The notes: generated by a model not told the origin, from the letters alone. A DNA stretch of 64,000 nucleotides from Fusibacter bizertensis (GCF_029914245.1 NZ_JARYZI010000003.1:1-64000); one strand, 5' to 3'. Shown: positions 1-8,851, counted from the first letter of the stretch. Program-made: numbers and translations.

Positions 1-163
<163 letters not shown>

Positions 164-424
164 TAATTTTAAAGTTTGCCTGTTATCTCATAAATGAGCT
201 AACTTGCTTTTGTAAGATTTCTCTTACGTTTGTATAAACTTTCTGCAAAGTTTATCCGGAAACAACTGTTAAGTTGTTTTATTGTTTTTCTTTGGAGTTT
301 CAATTTAAATTGCTTTAAATCGACATCTTCAAAAGAATTACGTTTTTGGTTTTTTTCATTTGCGCTATTCAATTTTCAAGGTCCTGTTTTAAATTCTCTC
401 ATGTCCGCAATGTCTTGCGGCGAC
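164..424 (-). other. rRNA operon leader (164-807 has no protein gene)
   Basis: The roughly 640 bases between 16S and iorB hold the rRNA leader, two promoters and the iorB terminator, and no credible gene. The leader reads leftward and includes near 385-370 a CCTTGAAAATTGAA stretch, which resembles the leader and spacer sequences common in Firmicute rrn operons, where antitermination and RNase III processing signals lie. The exact boxA position was not determined. Confidence 0.6.
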
Positions 425-430
425 TCTATT

Positions 431-459
431 ATGATATCATCGATTATTTCTAATGTCAA
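431..459 (-). promoter_or_regulatory. rRNA promoter P2 (proximal)
   Basis: On the minus strand a perfect -35 TTGACA (459-454) is followed after 17 bp by -10 TATCAT (436-431). It faces the 16S gene, and the predicted transcript start is near 424, giving a leader of about 260 nt. Confidence 0.8.
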
Positions 460-580
460 TATCTTTATTTGAGTTTTCAAGAAAGTTTTTTACATAGATT
501 TTACATAAATGTCGGTGTTTCATTTGTACTCAAAATTAGATTGTTTCAAACAACTAATTGCTAACAAATACCGCTTAGTT

Positions 581-609
581 ATAATAACACCATTTATTTT
601 TTGCGTCAA
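581..609 (-). promoter_or_regulatory. rRNA promoter P1 (distal)
   Basis: On the minus strand -35 TTGACG (609-604), a 17-bp spacer and -10 TATTAT (586-581) form a strong sigma-A-type promoter about 150 bp upstream of P2. Tandem promoters are usual for rrn operons. Confidence 0.75.
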
Positions 610-730
610 CCCCAAAATTAAAAGAAAAACTATTCTGATAATTCAACTAGATTAGACCCTTTTAGCCATTGTAAATTTGGTTCTTATTCAATAATTATCT
701 CTTCTTGTAAAATTCAAATTTATAAAAAAA

Positions 731-762
731 GCTGACCCTTTCAATTATATGAAAAAGTCAGC
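731..762 (-). terminator. Terminator of the ptb-iorAB operon
   Basis: The minus-strand RNA forms a stem of GCTGAC plus a pyrimidine-rich arm ending in UUUCA, with an AU-rich loop, closed by GGGUCAGC and followed by a U-run (730-724). It lies 45 bp after the iorB stop. Confidence 0.85.
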
Positions 763-807
763 ATTTATTTAATTTTAGGAACAAGTTACAAATACAGTAT
801 CTAAGAC

Positions 808-1389
808 CTATTGAACTTGGTTAATTCCTATTTCAAAAGCCTTAATATTGATATCAACAAACTTCTCTTTAACTGTTTCTTTAATCACTTCATTCCAATC
901 AACCATTTCTACAAGCCCCATAGCCTTTACAAGAGCACCAACTACGATTACATTCATAGTTTTAATATTGCCTAGGTTTTCAGCAAGTTCTGCAGCTTTG
1001 AAAACAGTTGTATTGATCTTTGATGATATATCTTCAATTACACCTTGAGGATATTCAGCGGCTCCTGATAAAATTGTAGCAGAAGGTATTTCATAGGCAT
1101 TGATAACTACTTTCCCATTAGGTTTTACAAAATCTAACCATTTAGGAGTTTCCATCGTTTCAAAAGATACAAGTACATCAGCTTGACCTTTCCCAATAAT
1201 TGGAGAATAAACTTTTTCTCCATATCTTACTTGAGTCGTTACACTACCACCGCGCTGTGCCATACCATGTACTTCGCTCATTTTAACATCATAGCCAGCC
1301 TTAATTAGACCAGTTGCTAATATTTTAGATGCTAATATGATACCTTGACCACCAACACCACATAAAAGTATATTTTTAACTTCAGACAT
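808..1389 (-). CDS. iorB: Indolepyruvate:ferredoxin oxidoreductase, beta subunit
   Basis: This 193-residue protein is the gamma-domain subunit of a 2-keto acid:ferredoxin oxidoreductase. Near the N-terminus it has the GVGGQGIILASKIL nucleotide/TPP-interacting signature, then HGMAQRGGSV, both typical of IorB. With IorA it converts arylpyruvates or other 2-keto acids plus CoA to acyl-CoA, CO2 and reduced ferredoxin in the cytoplasm. I chose the ATG one base after the iorA stop; in-frame GTG and TTG codons just upstream sit on or next to the ribosome binding site. It is translationally coupled to iorA and ends before a strong terminator. Confidence 0.93.
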   Translation of the reverse strand: MSEVKNILLCGVGGQGIILASKILATGLIKAGYDVKMSEVHGMAQRGGSVTTQVRYGEKVYSPIIGKGQADVLVSFETMETPKWLDFVKPNGKVVINAYEIPSATILSGAAEYPQGVIEDISSKINTTVFKAAELAENLGNIKTMNVIVVGALVKAMGLVEMVDWNEVIKETVKEKFVDINIKAFEIGINQVQ

Positions 1390-1390
1390 T

Positions 1391-3169
1391 CTATTCACCA
1401 ACCCTTTCTATGGCTTTGAATGGACATGCTTGGAGACATACTTCACAGCCAACGCACATATATTTATCTATTTTAGCTTTCTTAGTTTTATTGTCAAAAC
1501 TTATAGCTGGACAACCAGTTTTCGTACAAACTCGACAACCCTTACATTTATCTTCAATAACATGACACTGTTTTTTACTTAAATCAAACTCTTTAATATC
1601 TGCTTCTGAAAAGTTTTTAAGGACACATGGCCATCTTGTAATAATTACTGATGGACCATCAAAAGCAAACGCCTCATCAAGTGCTGATTCTACTTCTTTT
1701 AATTTAAGTGGATTTACAGTTACTACATGCTCTATTCCTATAGCTTTTACAAGATCCGGAATATTGATCATATTTGCTGGATCGCCTTGTAATGAAAAGC
1801 CTGTTCCCGGATTTTCTTGATGGCCTGTCATACCAGTAATTCTATTGTCTAAGATTACACTTACTGTATTACCTTTGTTGTATGCTACATGAATTAATGA
1901 ATTTACTCCTGTATGGAAAAATGTTGAATCACCAATAACAGCTACAACCTTCTTATCTACATTGTTCTTAGCAAATGCTTTAGAAGCGCCATGCCCCATA
2001 GAAATTGAAGCACCCATACAAATTACTGAATCCGTAGCATTTAAAGGCTCTGCTGATCCAAGTGTGTAACAACCAATATCACCAGTTATAACGACATTTT
2101 TCTTTTTACTCAGTGCAAAAAAGAAACCTCTATGGGGGCATCCAGCACACAAAGTTGGAGGACGGCCTACAATTTGATCTGGATCGGGCTTTACTGTTTC
2201 TTTTTCAATGCCAAGAAGGGCTTTTGCTACTATATCAGGATTAAGTTCTCCAATTCTGGAAATTTTTTCTTTACCGATACAAGAAATACCAGCAGCTTTC
2301 ATTTGTTCTTCAATAAATGGTTCAAGTTCTTCGATTACATACAGCGTCTCAACTTCTTTAGAAAAAGCTCTAATTTTATCCATTGGGAGCGGGAATGTAA
2401 AACCTAATTTCAAGTATGATGCATCATCACCAAATACTTCTTTAGCATAGTTATATGCAACACCGGAAGTAATGATTCCAATTTTTTTAGAGCCCCACTC
2501 AATGCGATTCAGTTCTGTTTCGTTTGAAAATTGCTCTAATCTCACCAATTTATCTTCTACGATAGGGTGAAGCATCTTTGCATGTGCAGGTGCTGAAATA
2601 AATTTCTGTGGTTGCTTCTTATATGGAATGATTTCTACATTTTTACGCTCGCCAAGTTCTACCAATCCTTTAGAGTGACAAACTCTTGTTGTCATTCTGA
2701 ATAAAACAGGAACATCAAATTTTTCGGAAATTTCAAATGCAGCTTTCACATATTCTTTTGATTCTTCAGAGTCACTAGGTTCTAACATTGCAATTTTAGC
2801 AAACTTAGCATAATATCTATTATCTTGCTCGTTTTGTGAACTATGACAACCCGGATCATCTGCAGACACAAGAACAAGACCACCCGTAATTCCAGTATAT
2901 CCAATTGTGAAAAGTGGATCGGCAGCAACGTTTACACCAACGTGTTTCATAGCTGCAAGCGTTCTCGCACCCGCCATTGATGCGCCAATCACAGACTCTA
3001 AAGCCACTTTTTCATTTGGTGCCCATTCAGCAATTAAATCTTCTTTGTACTCAATCATATTTTCGAGAATTTCAGTACTTGGTGTACCTGGGTATGCGCT
3101 AGCGTATGTTACGCCCGCCTCGAAAGCACCTCTAGCAACCGCTTCATTACCAGTTAATAAAACTTTCAT
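1391..3169 (-). CDS. iorA: Indolepyruvate:ferredoxin oxidoreductase, alpha subunit
   Basis: This 592-residue protein has the full IorA layout: an N-terminal pyrimidine-binding domain with PGTPSTEI near residue 28, a central domain, a TPP-binding domain (CAGCPHRG at 341-348; GDST at 413 to the DN pair near 441) and a C-terminal ferredoxin domain. The two [4Fe-4S] motifs use Cys 542/545/548/553 and 572/575/578/582. The enzyme oxidatively decarboxylates aryl- or branched 2-keto acids from amino-acid fermentation and reduces ferredoxin. The start follows AAGGAG. The gene lies 56 bp after ptb and one base before iorB, so the three form an operon. Confidence 0.96.
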   Translation of the reverse strand: MKVLLTGNEAVARGAFEAGVTYASAYPGTPSTEILENMIEYKEDLIAEWAPNEKVALESVIGASMAGARTLAAMKHVGVNVAADPLFTIGYTGITGGLVLVSADDPGCHSSQNEQDNRYYAKFAKIAMLEPSDSEESKEYVKAAFEISEKFDVPVLFRMTTRVCHSKGLVELGERKNVEIIPYKKQPQKFISAPAHAKMLHPIVEDKLVRLEQFSNETELNRIEWGSKKIGIITSGVAYNYAKEVFGDDASYLKLGFTFPLPMDKIRAFSKEVETLYVIEELEPFIEEQMKAAGISCIGKEKISRIGELNPDIVAKALLGIEKETVKPDPDQIVGRPPTLCAGCPHRGFFFALSKKKNVVITGDIGCYTLGSAEPLNATDSVICMGASISMGHGASKAFAKNNVDKKVVAVIGDSTFFHTGVNSLIHVAYNKGNTVSVILDNRITGMTGHQENPGTGFSLQGDPANMINIPDLVKAIGIEHVVTVNPLKLKEVESALDEAFAFDGPSVIITRWPCVLKNFSEADIKEFDLSKKQCHVIEDKCKGCRVCTKTGCPAISFDNKTKKAKIDKYMCVGCEVCLQACPFKAIERVGE

Positions 3170-3225
3170 CTGTTAAACTCCTTATTTTGTATGTCTTCGC
3201 CAATGACAACTCATAAACTCAAATA

Positions 3226-4143
3226 CTATTTTTGACCCTTATAAGATGCAATTACACTACCAAGTGCAATTGAATTCAACTTCGCCTCGTAACTATCTGC
3301 TCTTGAAACTAAAACTACGGGAACTTTAGCTCCCATAATTATCCCAGCAGATTCAGCTCCTGCTAGATAAGTCAATGTTTTACCGATACCATTTCCAACT
3401 TCAATAGTAGGTACTAATAAAATATCAGTATCTCCGGCAATTTCACTTTTAAACTTTTTAATCTCAGCTGCGTCTTTAGAAATTGCCAAATCCAGAGCTA
3501 GAGGCCCCTCAACAATAACATCTTTACCAAACTTACCTTCAGTACATAACTCTTGAAGTTTTCTAGCATCCACTGTTGTAGGCATTTTAGCATTAACTTT
3601 CTCTTTAGCTGCTATTGCAGCTACTTTTATAACTTCATTACCTAAAGCTCTACAAACATCGATAGCATTTTCAGTGATTTTGACTTTTTCCTCATATGTT
3701 GGCTCAATATTCATGCCACCATCAGTGAGGTAGATCAATTTATGATAATGAGGAACATCATAAATCATCACATGACTGAGCAAACGATCAGTTCTTAGGC
3801 CAAACTCTTTGTCTAAAACCGCTTTAAGTAAAATTGACGTATCAATTAAACCCTTCATTAAAAAATCGCCTTTTCCTTCTGACACAAGCTTCACTGAAAA
3901 TTTCGCTGCTTCTGTCAAATCAACTATATCGTGAATTTCATAGTTTTTTAGATCTAAGCCATCTTTTTTAGCAATTCTTTCAATTTCAGCTTTATCGCCT
4001 ACTAAAACAGGATCTACTAAATTTTCCTCTGCAGCTTTACAAATTGCACCGAGCACATCTTCATCTTGCGCTGCAGCAACAATCAATTTCATAGTTTTGC
4101 CTTTTTTTGCAACTGCTAACAATTCGTCAAGTTTTTTAATCAT
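3226..4143 (-). CDS. ptb: Phosphate butyryltransferase (acyl-CoA phosphotransacylase)
   Basis: This 305-residue protein belongs to the phosphate acetyl/butyryltransferase family. It has the N-terminal segment MKLIVAAAQDEDVL, a central DFLMKGLIDTS motif and a C-terminal GAKVPVVLVSRAD segment typical of Ptb. It exchanges CoA for phosphate on a short or branched acyl-CoA, and an acyl kinase then makes ATP. I chose the inner ATG (4143) because AAAGGTG lies just before it; the longer frame adds 18 unlikely residues. It is the first gene of the operon with iorAB, which suggests its acyl-CoA comes from 2-keto acid oxidation. No butyrate kinase gene is nearby. Confidence 0.92.
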   Translation of the reverse strand: MIKKLDELLAVAKKGKTMKLIVAAAQDEDVLGAICKAAEENLVDPVLVGDKAEIERIAKKDGLDLKNYEIHDIVDLTEAAKFSVKLVSEGKGDFLMKGLIDTSILLKAVLDKEFGLRTDRLLSHVMIYDVPHYHKLIYLTDGGMNIEPTYEEKVKITENAIDVCRALGNEVIKVAAIAAKEKVNAKMPTTVDARKLQELCTEGKFGKDVIVEGPLALDLAISKDAAEIKKFKSEIAGDTDILLVPTIEVGNGIGKTLTYLAGAESAGIIMGAKVPVVLVSRADSYEAKLNSIALGSVIASYKGQK

Positions 4144-4200
4144 AATTTCACCTTTTACATTATTTTTAGATGTGTTCCACAAAAATTTTAATCTCATCTC

Positions 4201-4229
4201 ATTCTACTATAATTTGTTGAATGCTTCAA
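4201..4229 (-). promoter_or_regulatory. Promoter of ptb-iorAB
   Basis: Minus strand: -35 TTGAAG (4229-4224), a 17-bp spacer and -10 TAGAAT (4206-4201). It lies about 58 bp upstream of the chosen ptb ATG and directly after the terminator of the TPR gene. Confidence 0.65.
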
Positions 4230-4274
4230 TAGTTTTCATTAATAATAAAAAAACTTCATATCACAAAAATAAAA

Positions 4275-4305
4275 GGTCCATAGACGAATTTGTTCGTCTA
4301 GGACC
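4275..4305 (-). terminator. Terminator after the TPR gene
   Basis: GGTCCTAGACGAA pairs with TTCGTCTATGGACC (one bulged A) around a CAAA loop, followed on the minus strand by TTTTATTTTT. It ends the radical SAM-nadK-TPR run. Confidence 0.88.
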
Positions 4306-4321
4306 AAAATATTTTAGATCT

Positions 4322-5464
4322 CTACATAAGCTTTTTATTGATATGATCTTTCCACATTTGTACGACTTCATCATCTGGTGCAAGTTCACTAGCATTTTGA
4401 AAATACGATCTAGCAGTCAAATCATCACCTCTATTATAATAGACAATGCCCAAGTTGCATATTATTTCAGCATTTTGTGGCGATAGTCTTATTGCTTCTT
4501 TAAAATATTTTTCTGCTTCATCATAATCACCAAGTGATAAAAGGCAAATTCCAAGTTCATTCATCGTCTGAATATGACCAGTATTCAATGACATAACTTT
4601 TAAAAAATACGAGAGTGCATCTTCATATTGTTCTTGCATTCTATAACCAACACCGATAAAAAATAGTAAATTCCACCATTCATCGTGATCTTCTTCCAGC
4701 GCTTTTAAAATCTCAAGTCCTTCGTCGACTCTTCCAGATAGTATTAGCTCATAACCTTTTTCATAAGCAGCCTTATCTTTTACTCGACCAAGTCCAACTA
4801 CAACTTCTTCTTTCATTTCATCTGTCAATCCTATTCGAAGGGCATGAAGCCAATGCATCTGAGCAAACTGAAAATTTTCTTCATTATAAAACAGAAAACC
4901 TAAACTAAAATGAGAATAAGCAAAGTCAGGATCAAACTCCAAACATTTCTCAAAACAATACTTTGCAAGTTTTTTTAGTTCACTTCTCTCATCCTCATTG
5001 GCTAAATCTTGAAAGCTTCTTCCCATATTATAGAATGCATCAACATTGCTTGGGTCTAATTTTAGTACTGCATTAAAATATAAAATTGCATTGGCATAAT
5101 GCTGATCATCTGCAAGTCTTAGGCCATCCATCAAGATACTTGTAACTAATTTGGCATGCGTATCTGTAATTTGGTTATCTAATGCCACTAGTAGGGACAC
5201 ATAAAAATTATAGTGTTCAATTCTAGCTTCTGAACCAACAATATAAACTAAACCTTTAATCAAACCTAACACGGGAATTTCTTCAACCTCATTGGCTTTT
5301 ATACCTTTTGCTAAATCATCTATAAAAACAGGTAAAGTAATGTTCTCTGGAAAATCAACACCTTTAATAGACAGGCTATGCCCAGGTTTTAATTCAATAA
5401 AGACAACTTCATCAATAAATCGTTTCAACATTTTAGCCATGATATCATTAAATTTATTATGCAT
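4322..5464 (-). CDS. Tetratricopeptide repeat protein
   Basis: This 380-residue protein has no signal peptide or membrane segment. Its first 110 residues are not recognised. The rest is TPR helices, visible as two blocks: about residues 113-215 (ILYFNAVLKLDPSNVDAFYNMG and following) and about 260-375 (ALSYFLKVMSLN, AEKYFKEAIRLSPQNAEI). TPRs are protein-interaction scaffolds; the partner is unknown. The start follows AAAGGA with 7-bp spacing. It lies 43 bp after nadK and ends at a terminator, so it is probably the last gene of that transcript. Confidence 0.85.
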   Translation of the reverse strand: MHNKFNDIMAKMLKRFIDEVVFIELKPGHSLSIKGVDFPENITLPVFIDDLAKGIKANEVEEIPVLGLIKGLVYIVGSEARIEHYNFYVSLLVALDNQITDTHAKLVTSILMDGLRLADDQHYANAILYFNAVLKLDPSNVDAFYNMGRSFQDLANEDERSELKKLAKYCFEKCLEFDPDFAYSHFSLGFLFYNEENFQFAQMHWLHALRIGLTDEMKEEVVVGLGRVKDKAAYEKGYELILSGRVDEGLEILKALEEDHDEWWNLLFFIGVGYRMQEQYEDALSYFLKVMSLNTGHIQTMNELGICLLSLGDYDEAEKYFKEAIRLSPQNAEIICNLGIVYYNRGDDLTARSYFQNASELAPDDEVVQMWKDHINKKLM

Positions 5465-5507
5465 TTGTAAATCCTTTCATTCTAAAGAGATTTGTTAACA
5501 GTTCAGC

Positions 5508-6329
5508 TTATTCAAGTACACGTCTAATATTTTTATCTATAATTTTTCTTTTAAACAAATCAAAATAATCAAACTCATCCGAACGAATTACATCTATAGT
5601 TAAGTCGTCAGCAACTTTAACATGGATATCTTCAATGTACTCATTCGACAATTTTATGCCATCACATGCTACAATCACCTTTCTCTTATGCGCCTTTACA
5701 ATATTTATATCCAATATAGTTTCAATTGGAACAATCATCGTTGAACTCATTGGTCTATTGACACTATTATCATTCGGCGTTAACGGTGTAATTTGATATA
5801 CGGGAATATCAGAGTGAATTACAGCGCCACCAGCCCAAATTGCATAACCAGTAGCTCCCATAGGTGTAGAAATGATTAAACCATCTCCTGTAAAATAATT
5901 AAATGGCTTCGTGTTTAAGTAAACTTTCGCTTCCATTAATTTAGGCTCTACATGTTTTATAGTTATTTCATTGAAAGCGAATTCAGTATAAACATCACCA
6001 CTTAATGTTTTCGTATTTACCATTAATAGCGGATATGAATTTATGCGATAATTTTTACTGTCTAAAACATCAAATATTTTTTCTAATTTGTTGGGCATAA
6101 TCGTTGTTAAAAATCCTAACGTACCAGTATCTATCCCTACAAAGGGTTTACGAAGATGTTTATACTTTCTAATAGCGCTGAGCATCGTGCCATCACCACC
6201 AATAACAACTATTACATCTGGATCTTCATTTACAATTAGCTTTCCCTTTGTTTCAAGTAATTCTGTCAACTCTTTTTTTACATGCATTGAATCTGCTTTT
6301 ATGTTGTGATGAATAAGCACTCTATTCAT
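5508..6329 (-). CDS. nadK: NAD kinase
   Basis: NAD kinase phosphorylates NAD to NADP. The 273-residue length is normal. The glycine-rich GGDGT signature is at residues 44-48 and is followed by the FVGIDTGTLGFLT motif; an FNE motif near residue 118 and the TPMGATGYA motif near 157 complete the active site. The start codon overlaps the stop of the radical SAM gene as TAATG, so the two are translationally coupled. A 43-bp gap separates it from the TPR gene. Confidence 0.95.
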   Translation of the reverse strand: MNRVLIHHNIKADSMHVKKELTELLETKGKLIVNEDPDVIVVIGGDGTMLSAIRKYKHLRKPFVGIDTGTLGFLTTIMPNKLEKIFDVLDSKNYRINSYPLLMVNTKTLSGDVYTEFAFNEITIKHVEPKLMEAKVYLNTKPFNYFTGDGLIISTPMGATGYAIWAGGAVIHSDIPVYQITPLTPNDNSVNRPMSSTMIVPIETILDINIVKAHKRKVIVACDGIKLSNEYIEDIHVKVADDLTIDVIRSDEFDYFDLFKRKIIDKNIRRVLE

Positions 6330-8113
6330 TAAATAACCTCACCTTCTTTGATAAATTTCGAATCTTCTATTGTAATTATAGCAGTTTGGTCAGATTGATT
6401 ATAATCAAACATAACCACATTAATCTTTTGTTTCACTACTTTATAATCACTTTTGATTAAAGTCATTATATCATAACCTAATGTAATAAATTCTACGTTT
6501 TTGAGTATTTGTTTTGCAGGTATATTCCCATCTATATTTAGAGTCTCTTTTCTAAATGCTTCATCATTTAATAATTCTAAACGTTTATTGTTAAAATTCT
6601 TAATTTCAATGTAATTAAAAAGTGGTTTTTGACCTTTTAAATTTGCATAGTGATAATCTACTTTTAACAAGTCTAAAAAAACTTCTAGATTTTCATAGTT
6701 CTCTTTATAAAAATCTGCAAGAATTTCATATAGTCTATAAGTGCCAATTGCTGCGTCAAAATAATAATTCCTGTTAAAATATGCTGCTAAATTTAAATAA
6801 AATTCGCTTGGAGAAATTTCATTACTTTTAATCACATAATTTAAAGAGTGGACAAACTTTCCTGAATTATAATAATATTCAACTAGCGTTTCTATCTCTT
6901 TTAATCTAGTCATCTCTTTAAAGCTTATATACTTATTTTGAAGTACTTCATAGGGCGATTCTTTTCTTATCAAATACTGGTGTTCTGGTGCTTCTACCTG
7001 AATTTTTGTTCCTTCAAGGATTTTTAAAAAACCAAGCTGTAATTGTTCTGCACCTATATTGTATACTTCATCAAAAGAAATTAAAAACCTCTCAAATGTT
7101 TCATAAGGAAGGCCTGCAATTAAGTCAACATGCAAATGAATACCACCGATCTCCATAATTTTCATACATGCAGTTTTGACTTTTTCAAACTCAATTGGTC
7201 TGTGAATTGCATGCATAGTGGGTTGATATGTGGTTTGTATACCTACTTCAAACTGAAACAATCCTGATCTTGCTTTTTCCATTACATCGTAATAATCCTG
7301 ATCTAAAAGTGACGCAGTTATTTCAAAATGAAAATTCGTCACACCATTGTCTTGGTCTACTAGATAATTTAAAATTTCAAGTGCATGACTTTTTTTTGCA
7401 TTAAATGTTCGATCTACAAATTTAACTTGTGGCACTTTATGACTTAGGAATTGGTCTAAATCATGTTTTACTCGTTCTAACGAGAAATAACGTACACCTT
7501 TTTCTGCAGAGGATAAGCAATAAGAACAATTATATGGGCATCCCCTGGAACTTTCATAGTATAAAATCTTATTGCCTAAAAGTAAATTAGTATCATATGC
7601 AAACGGTACACAATCCAAATCCTCTATTAATGGCATCGGTGAATTACTGATAATTTGGTCATCATCTCTATAGATGATTCCTCTAGTTTGAGTAAATGCT
7701 TCAGATTTATTGTTGCTTTCAAGCTGATTAATCCACTCATTAAAAATTTGCTCACCCTCTCCTACCATAACCGCATCTAGAAAAGCATGTCTCTCTAGTT
7801 GGGTTTTAGGATTATAAGTAACTTCTGGACCTCCAAAAATAATTTTTGTATGATGATTGATTTGTCTAAAATTAGTGAATAATATACTTAAAGGTTCAAT
7901 ATTCCAAATATACGTTGAAACTAGTATATAATCATAATCTCCTTTGATAATATCTCTTAGCACATAATCCATCTCGTTGTTTATCGTATATTCCTTTAGT
8001 ATGATCTCACTTTTATGATCGGGATTATGCTTACAAATATAATTTTTTAAATAATGAATCGCTAAATTTGTATGAATGTATTTCGAATTCAACGACATTA
8101 GTAATATTTTCAT
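6329..8113 (-). CDS. B12-binding domain radical SAM protein with DUF4080-like C-terminus
   Basis: This 594-residue protein starts with a cobalamin-binding-like domain (about 1-140; SLNSKYIHTNLAIHYLK, then a GGPEVTYNP motif near 95). A radical SAM barrel follows with CX3CX2C at Cys 192/196/199. The C-terminal region (about 380-594) matches the family annotated as B12-binding radical SAM/DUF4080. Such enzymes carry out methylations or rearrangements; the substrate of this family is not known to me. The start follows AAGGAG. The stop overlaps the nadK start. A candidate -10 (TATACT, minus strand, 8171-8166) lies about 55 bp upstream, back to back with a similar plus-strand box. Confidence 0.85.
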   Translation of the reverse strand: MKILLMSLNSKYIHTNLAIHYLKNYICKHNPDHKSEIILKEYTINNEMDYVLRDIIKGDYDYILVSTYIWNIEPLSILFTNFRQINHHTKIIFGGPEVTYNPKTQLERHAFLDAVMVGEGEQIFNEWINQLESNNKSEAFTQTRGIIYRDDDQIISNSPMPLIEDLDCVPFAYDTNLLLGNKILYYESSRGCPYNCSYCLSSAEKGVRYFSLERVKHDLDQFLSHKVPQVKFVDRTFNAKKSHALEILNYLVDQDNGVTNFHFEITASLLDQDYYDVMEKARSGLFQFEVGIQTTYQPTMHAIHRPIEFEKVKTACMKIMEIGGIHLHVDLIAGLPYETFERFLISFDEVYNIGAEQLQLGFLKILEGTKIQVEAPEHQYLIRKESPYEVLQNKYISFKEMTRLKEIETLVEYYYNSGKFVHSLNYVIKSNEISPSEFYLNLAAYFNRNYYFDAAIGTYRLYEILADFYKENYENLEVFLDLLKVDYHYANLKGQKPLFNYIEIKNFNNKRLELLNDEAFRKETLNIDGNIPAKQILKNVEFITLGYDIMTLIKSDYKVVKQKINVVMFDYNQSDQTAIITIEDSKFIKEGEVI

Positions 8114-8226
8114 TTTAACTCCTTCAACACCTTTAAATTGCTATCAATAGTAAAACTTATTACTTAGTATAACACGACTTAATAATTCTAGGAATTACAA
8201 ATTACACTGTGGTCGTGATATAAAAT

Positions 8227-8429
8227 ATGTTATACTTAAAAAGTATACAATTGGGAAGCACTGAAGAAGTAATCTCAATCATCAGAAATGATCTAGAAAC
8301 CTGTATATGCATAAAAAATTATCTACAGACGAATTAGCTTCCATAATAAAAAGGACTCAAGAACTTAATCAAAGAATTCAAGAAATTGATTTGCAATCAA
8401 ATAACAGCGACAATAAGGAGAGGCCATGA
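8227..8429 (+). pseudogene. Spo0E-like aspartyl-phosphate phosphatase, apparently frameshifted
   Basis: Two overlapping frames look like one small gene. The first (ATG 8227) encodes residues ending in STEEVISIIRNDLE and then runs to a stop. The second, open from 8292 with an ATG at 8307, encodes HKKLSTDELASIIKRTQELN and ends at 8429. Adding one A to the A-run at 8297-8299 joins them into about 67 residues with the two-helix Spo0E pattern (I..LR..L...Y..K.LS..E....QELN). Known Spo0E proteins carry an essential Asp in SQELD; here the motif is TQELN, so phosphatase activity is doubtful. The second frame overlaps the next gene by ATGA. A sequencing error, real decay or programmed shift are all possible. 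A separate 40-residue peptide from 8307 is the alternative. Confidence 0.55.
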
Positions 8430-8788
8430 AAATACTTCATTTTGAATACAGTGACTTTTTTAGACGCGTCGTTCATGATATGGCATTGAGACTAGGTTAC
8501 GATTATATTGGAACTAGTAACGGTGATGATTTATTTAAAATTTTAGCAAAACACGATATTGATGTGATTTTTACAGGTATGGAACTCAGCGATATGAGTG
8601 CTGAATCACTCATATCAAATATAAAGAGCTCAAAATTTGATTTTCTACCTATTGTAATTTTAACTTCCAGTGAAATTGCAGATATTCACAAAAGGTTGAA
8701 AGGTATAGAATTTAGTGATTTTATTGTTAAGGAAAACCTTACCATTCAATCTCTAAAAAAATGTGTTAATCGATTTGAAAAAATTTAA
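8426..8788 (+). CDS. Stand-alone receiver-domain protein lacking the phosphoacceptor Asp
   Basis: This 120-residue protein is a single CheY-like receiver domain with no output domain. The fold is recognisable: MKILHFEYSDFFRRVV aligns with strand 1/helix 1 of CheY, and the conserved Thr (T80 in VILTSS) and Lys (K102 in FIVKEN) are present. The usual phosphorylated Asp is replaced by Gly51 (VIFTGMEL), and the acidic pair is reduced to E7-Y8. It is therefore probably a pseudo-receiver that binds a partner without phosphorylation. The start follows AAGGAGAGGCC and overlaps the stop of the Spo0E-like frame by ATGA, implying coupling. A terminator follows. Confidence 0.82.
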   Translation: MKILHFEYSDFFRRVVHDMALRLGYDYIGTSNGDDLFKILAKHDIDVIFTGMELSDMSAESLISNIKSSKFDFLPIVILTSSEIADIHKRLKGIEFSDFIVKENLTIQSLKKCVNRFEKI

Positions 8789-8851
8789 CTAATAAAAGAA
8801 TCTTCGGGCATCGAGCCAGCAGATTCTGTCACAAAACAGTTATGACTTAAT

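Noticed and set aside
230-472. Plus-strand reading frame of 80 residues upstream of 16S
   Set aside because: It lies in the rRNA leader and promoter region, opposite to the rRNA, with no ribosome binding site and low-complexity Phe/Ser-rich translation.
2132-2450. Plus-strand frames inside iorA
   Set aside because: They are antisense to a gene with full domain support and have no binding sites or recognisable products.
7201-7600. Possible split of the radical SAM gene
   Set aside because: The frame is continuous, with B12-like, radical SAM and C-terminal domains in the expected order.
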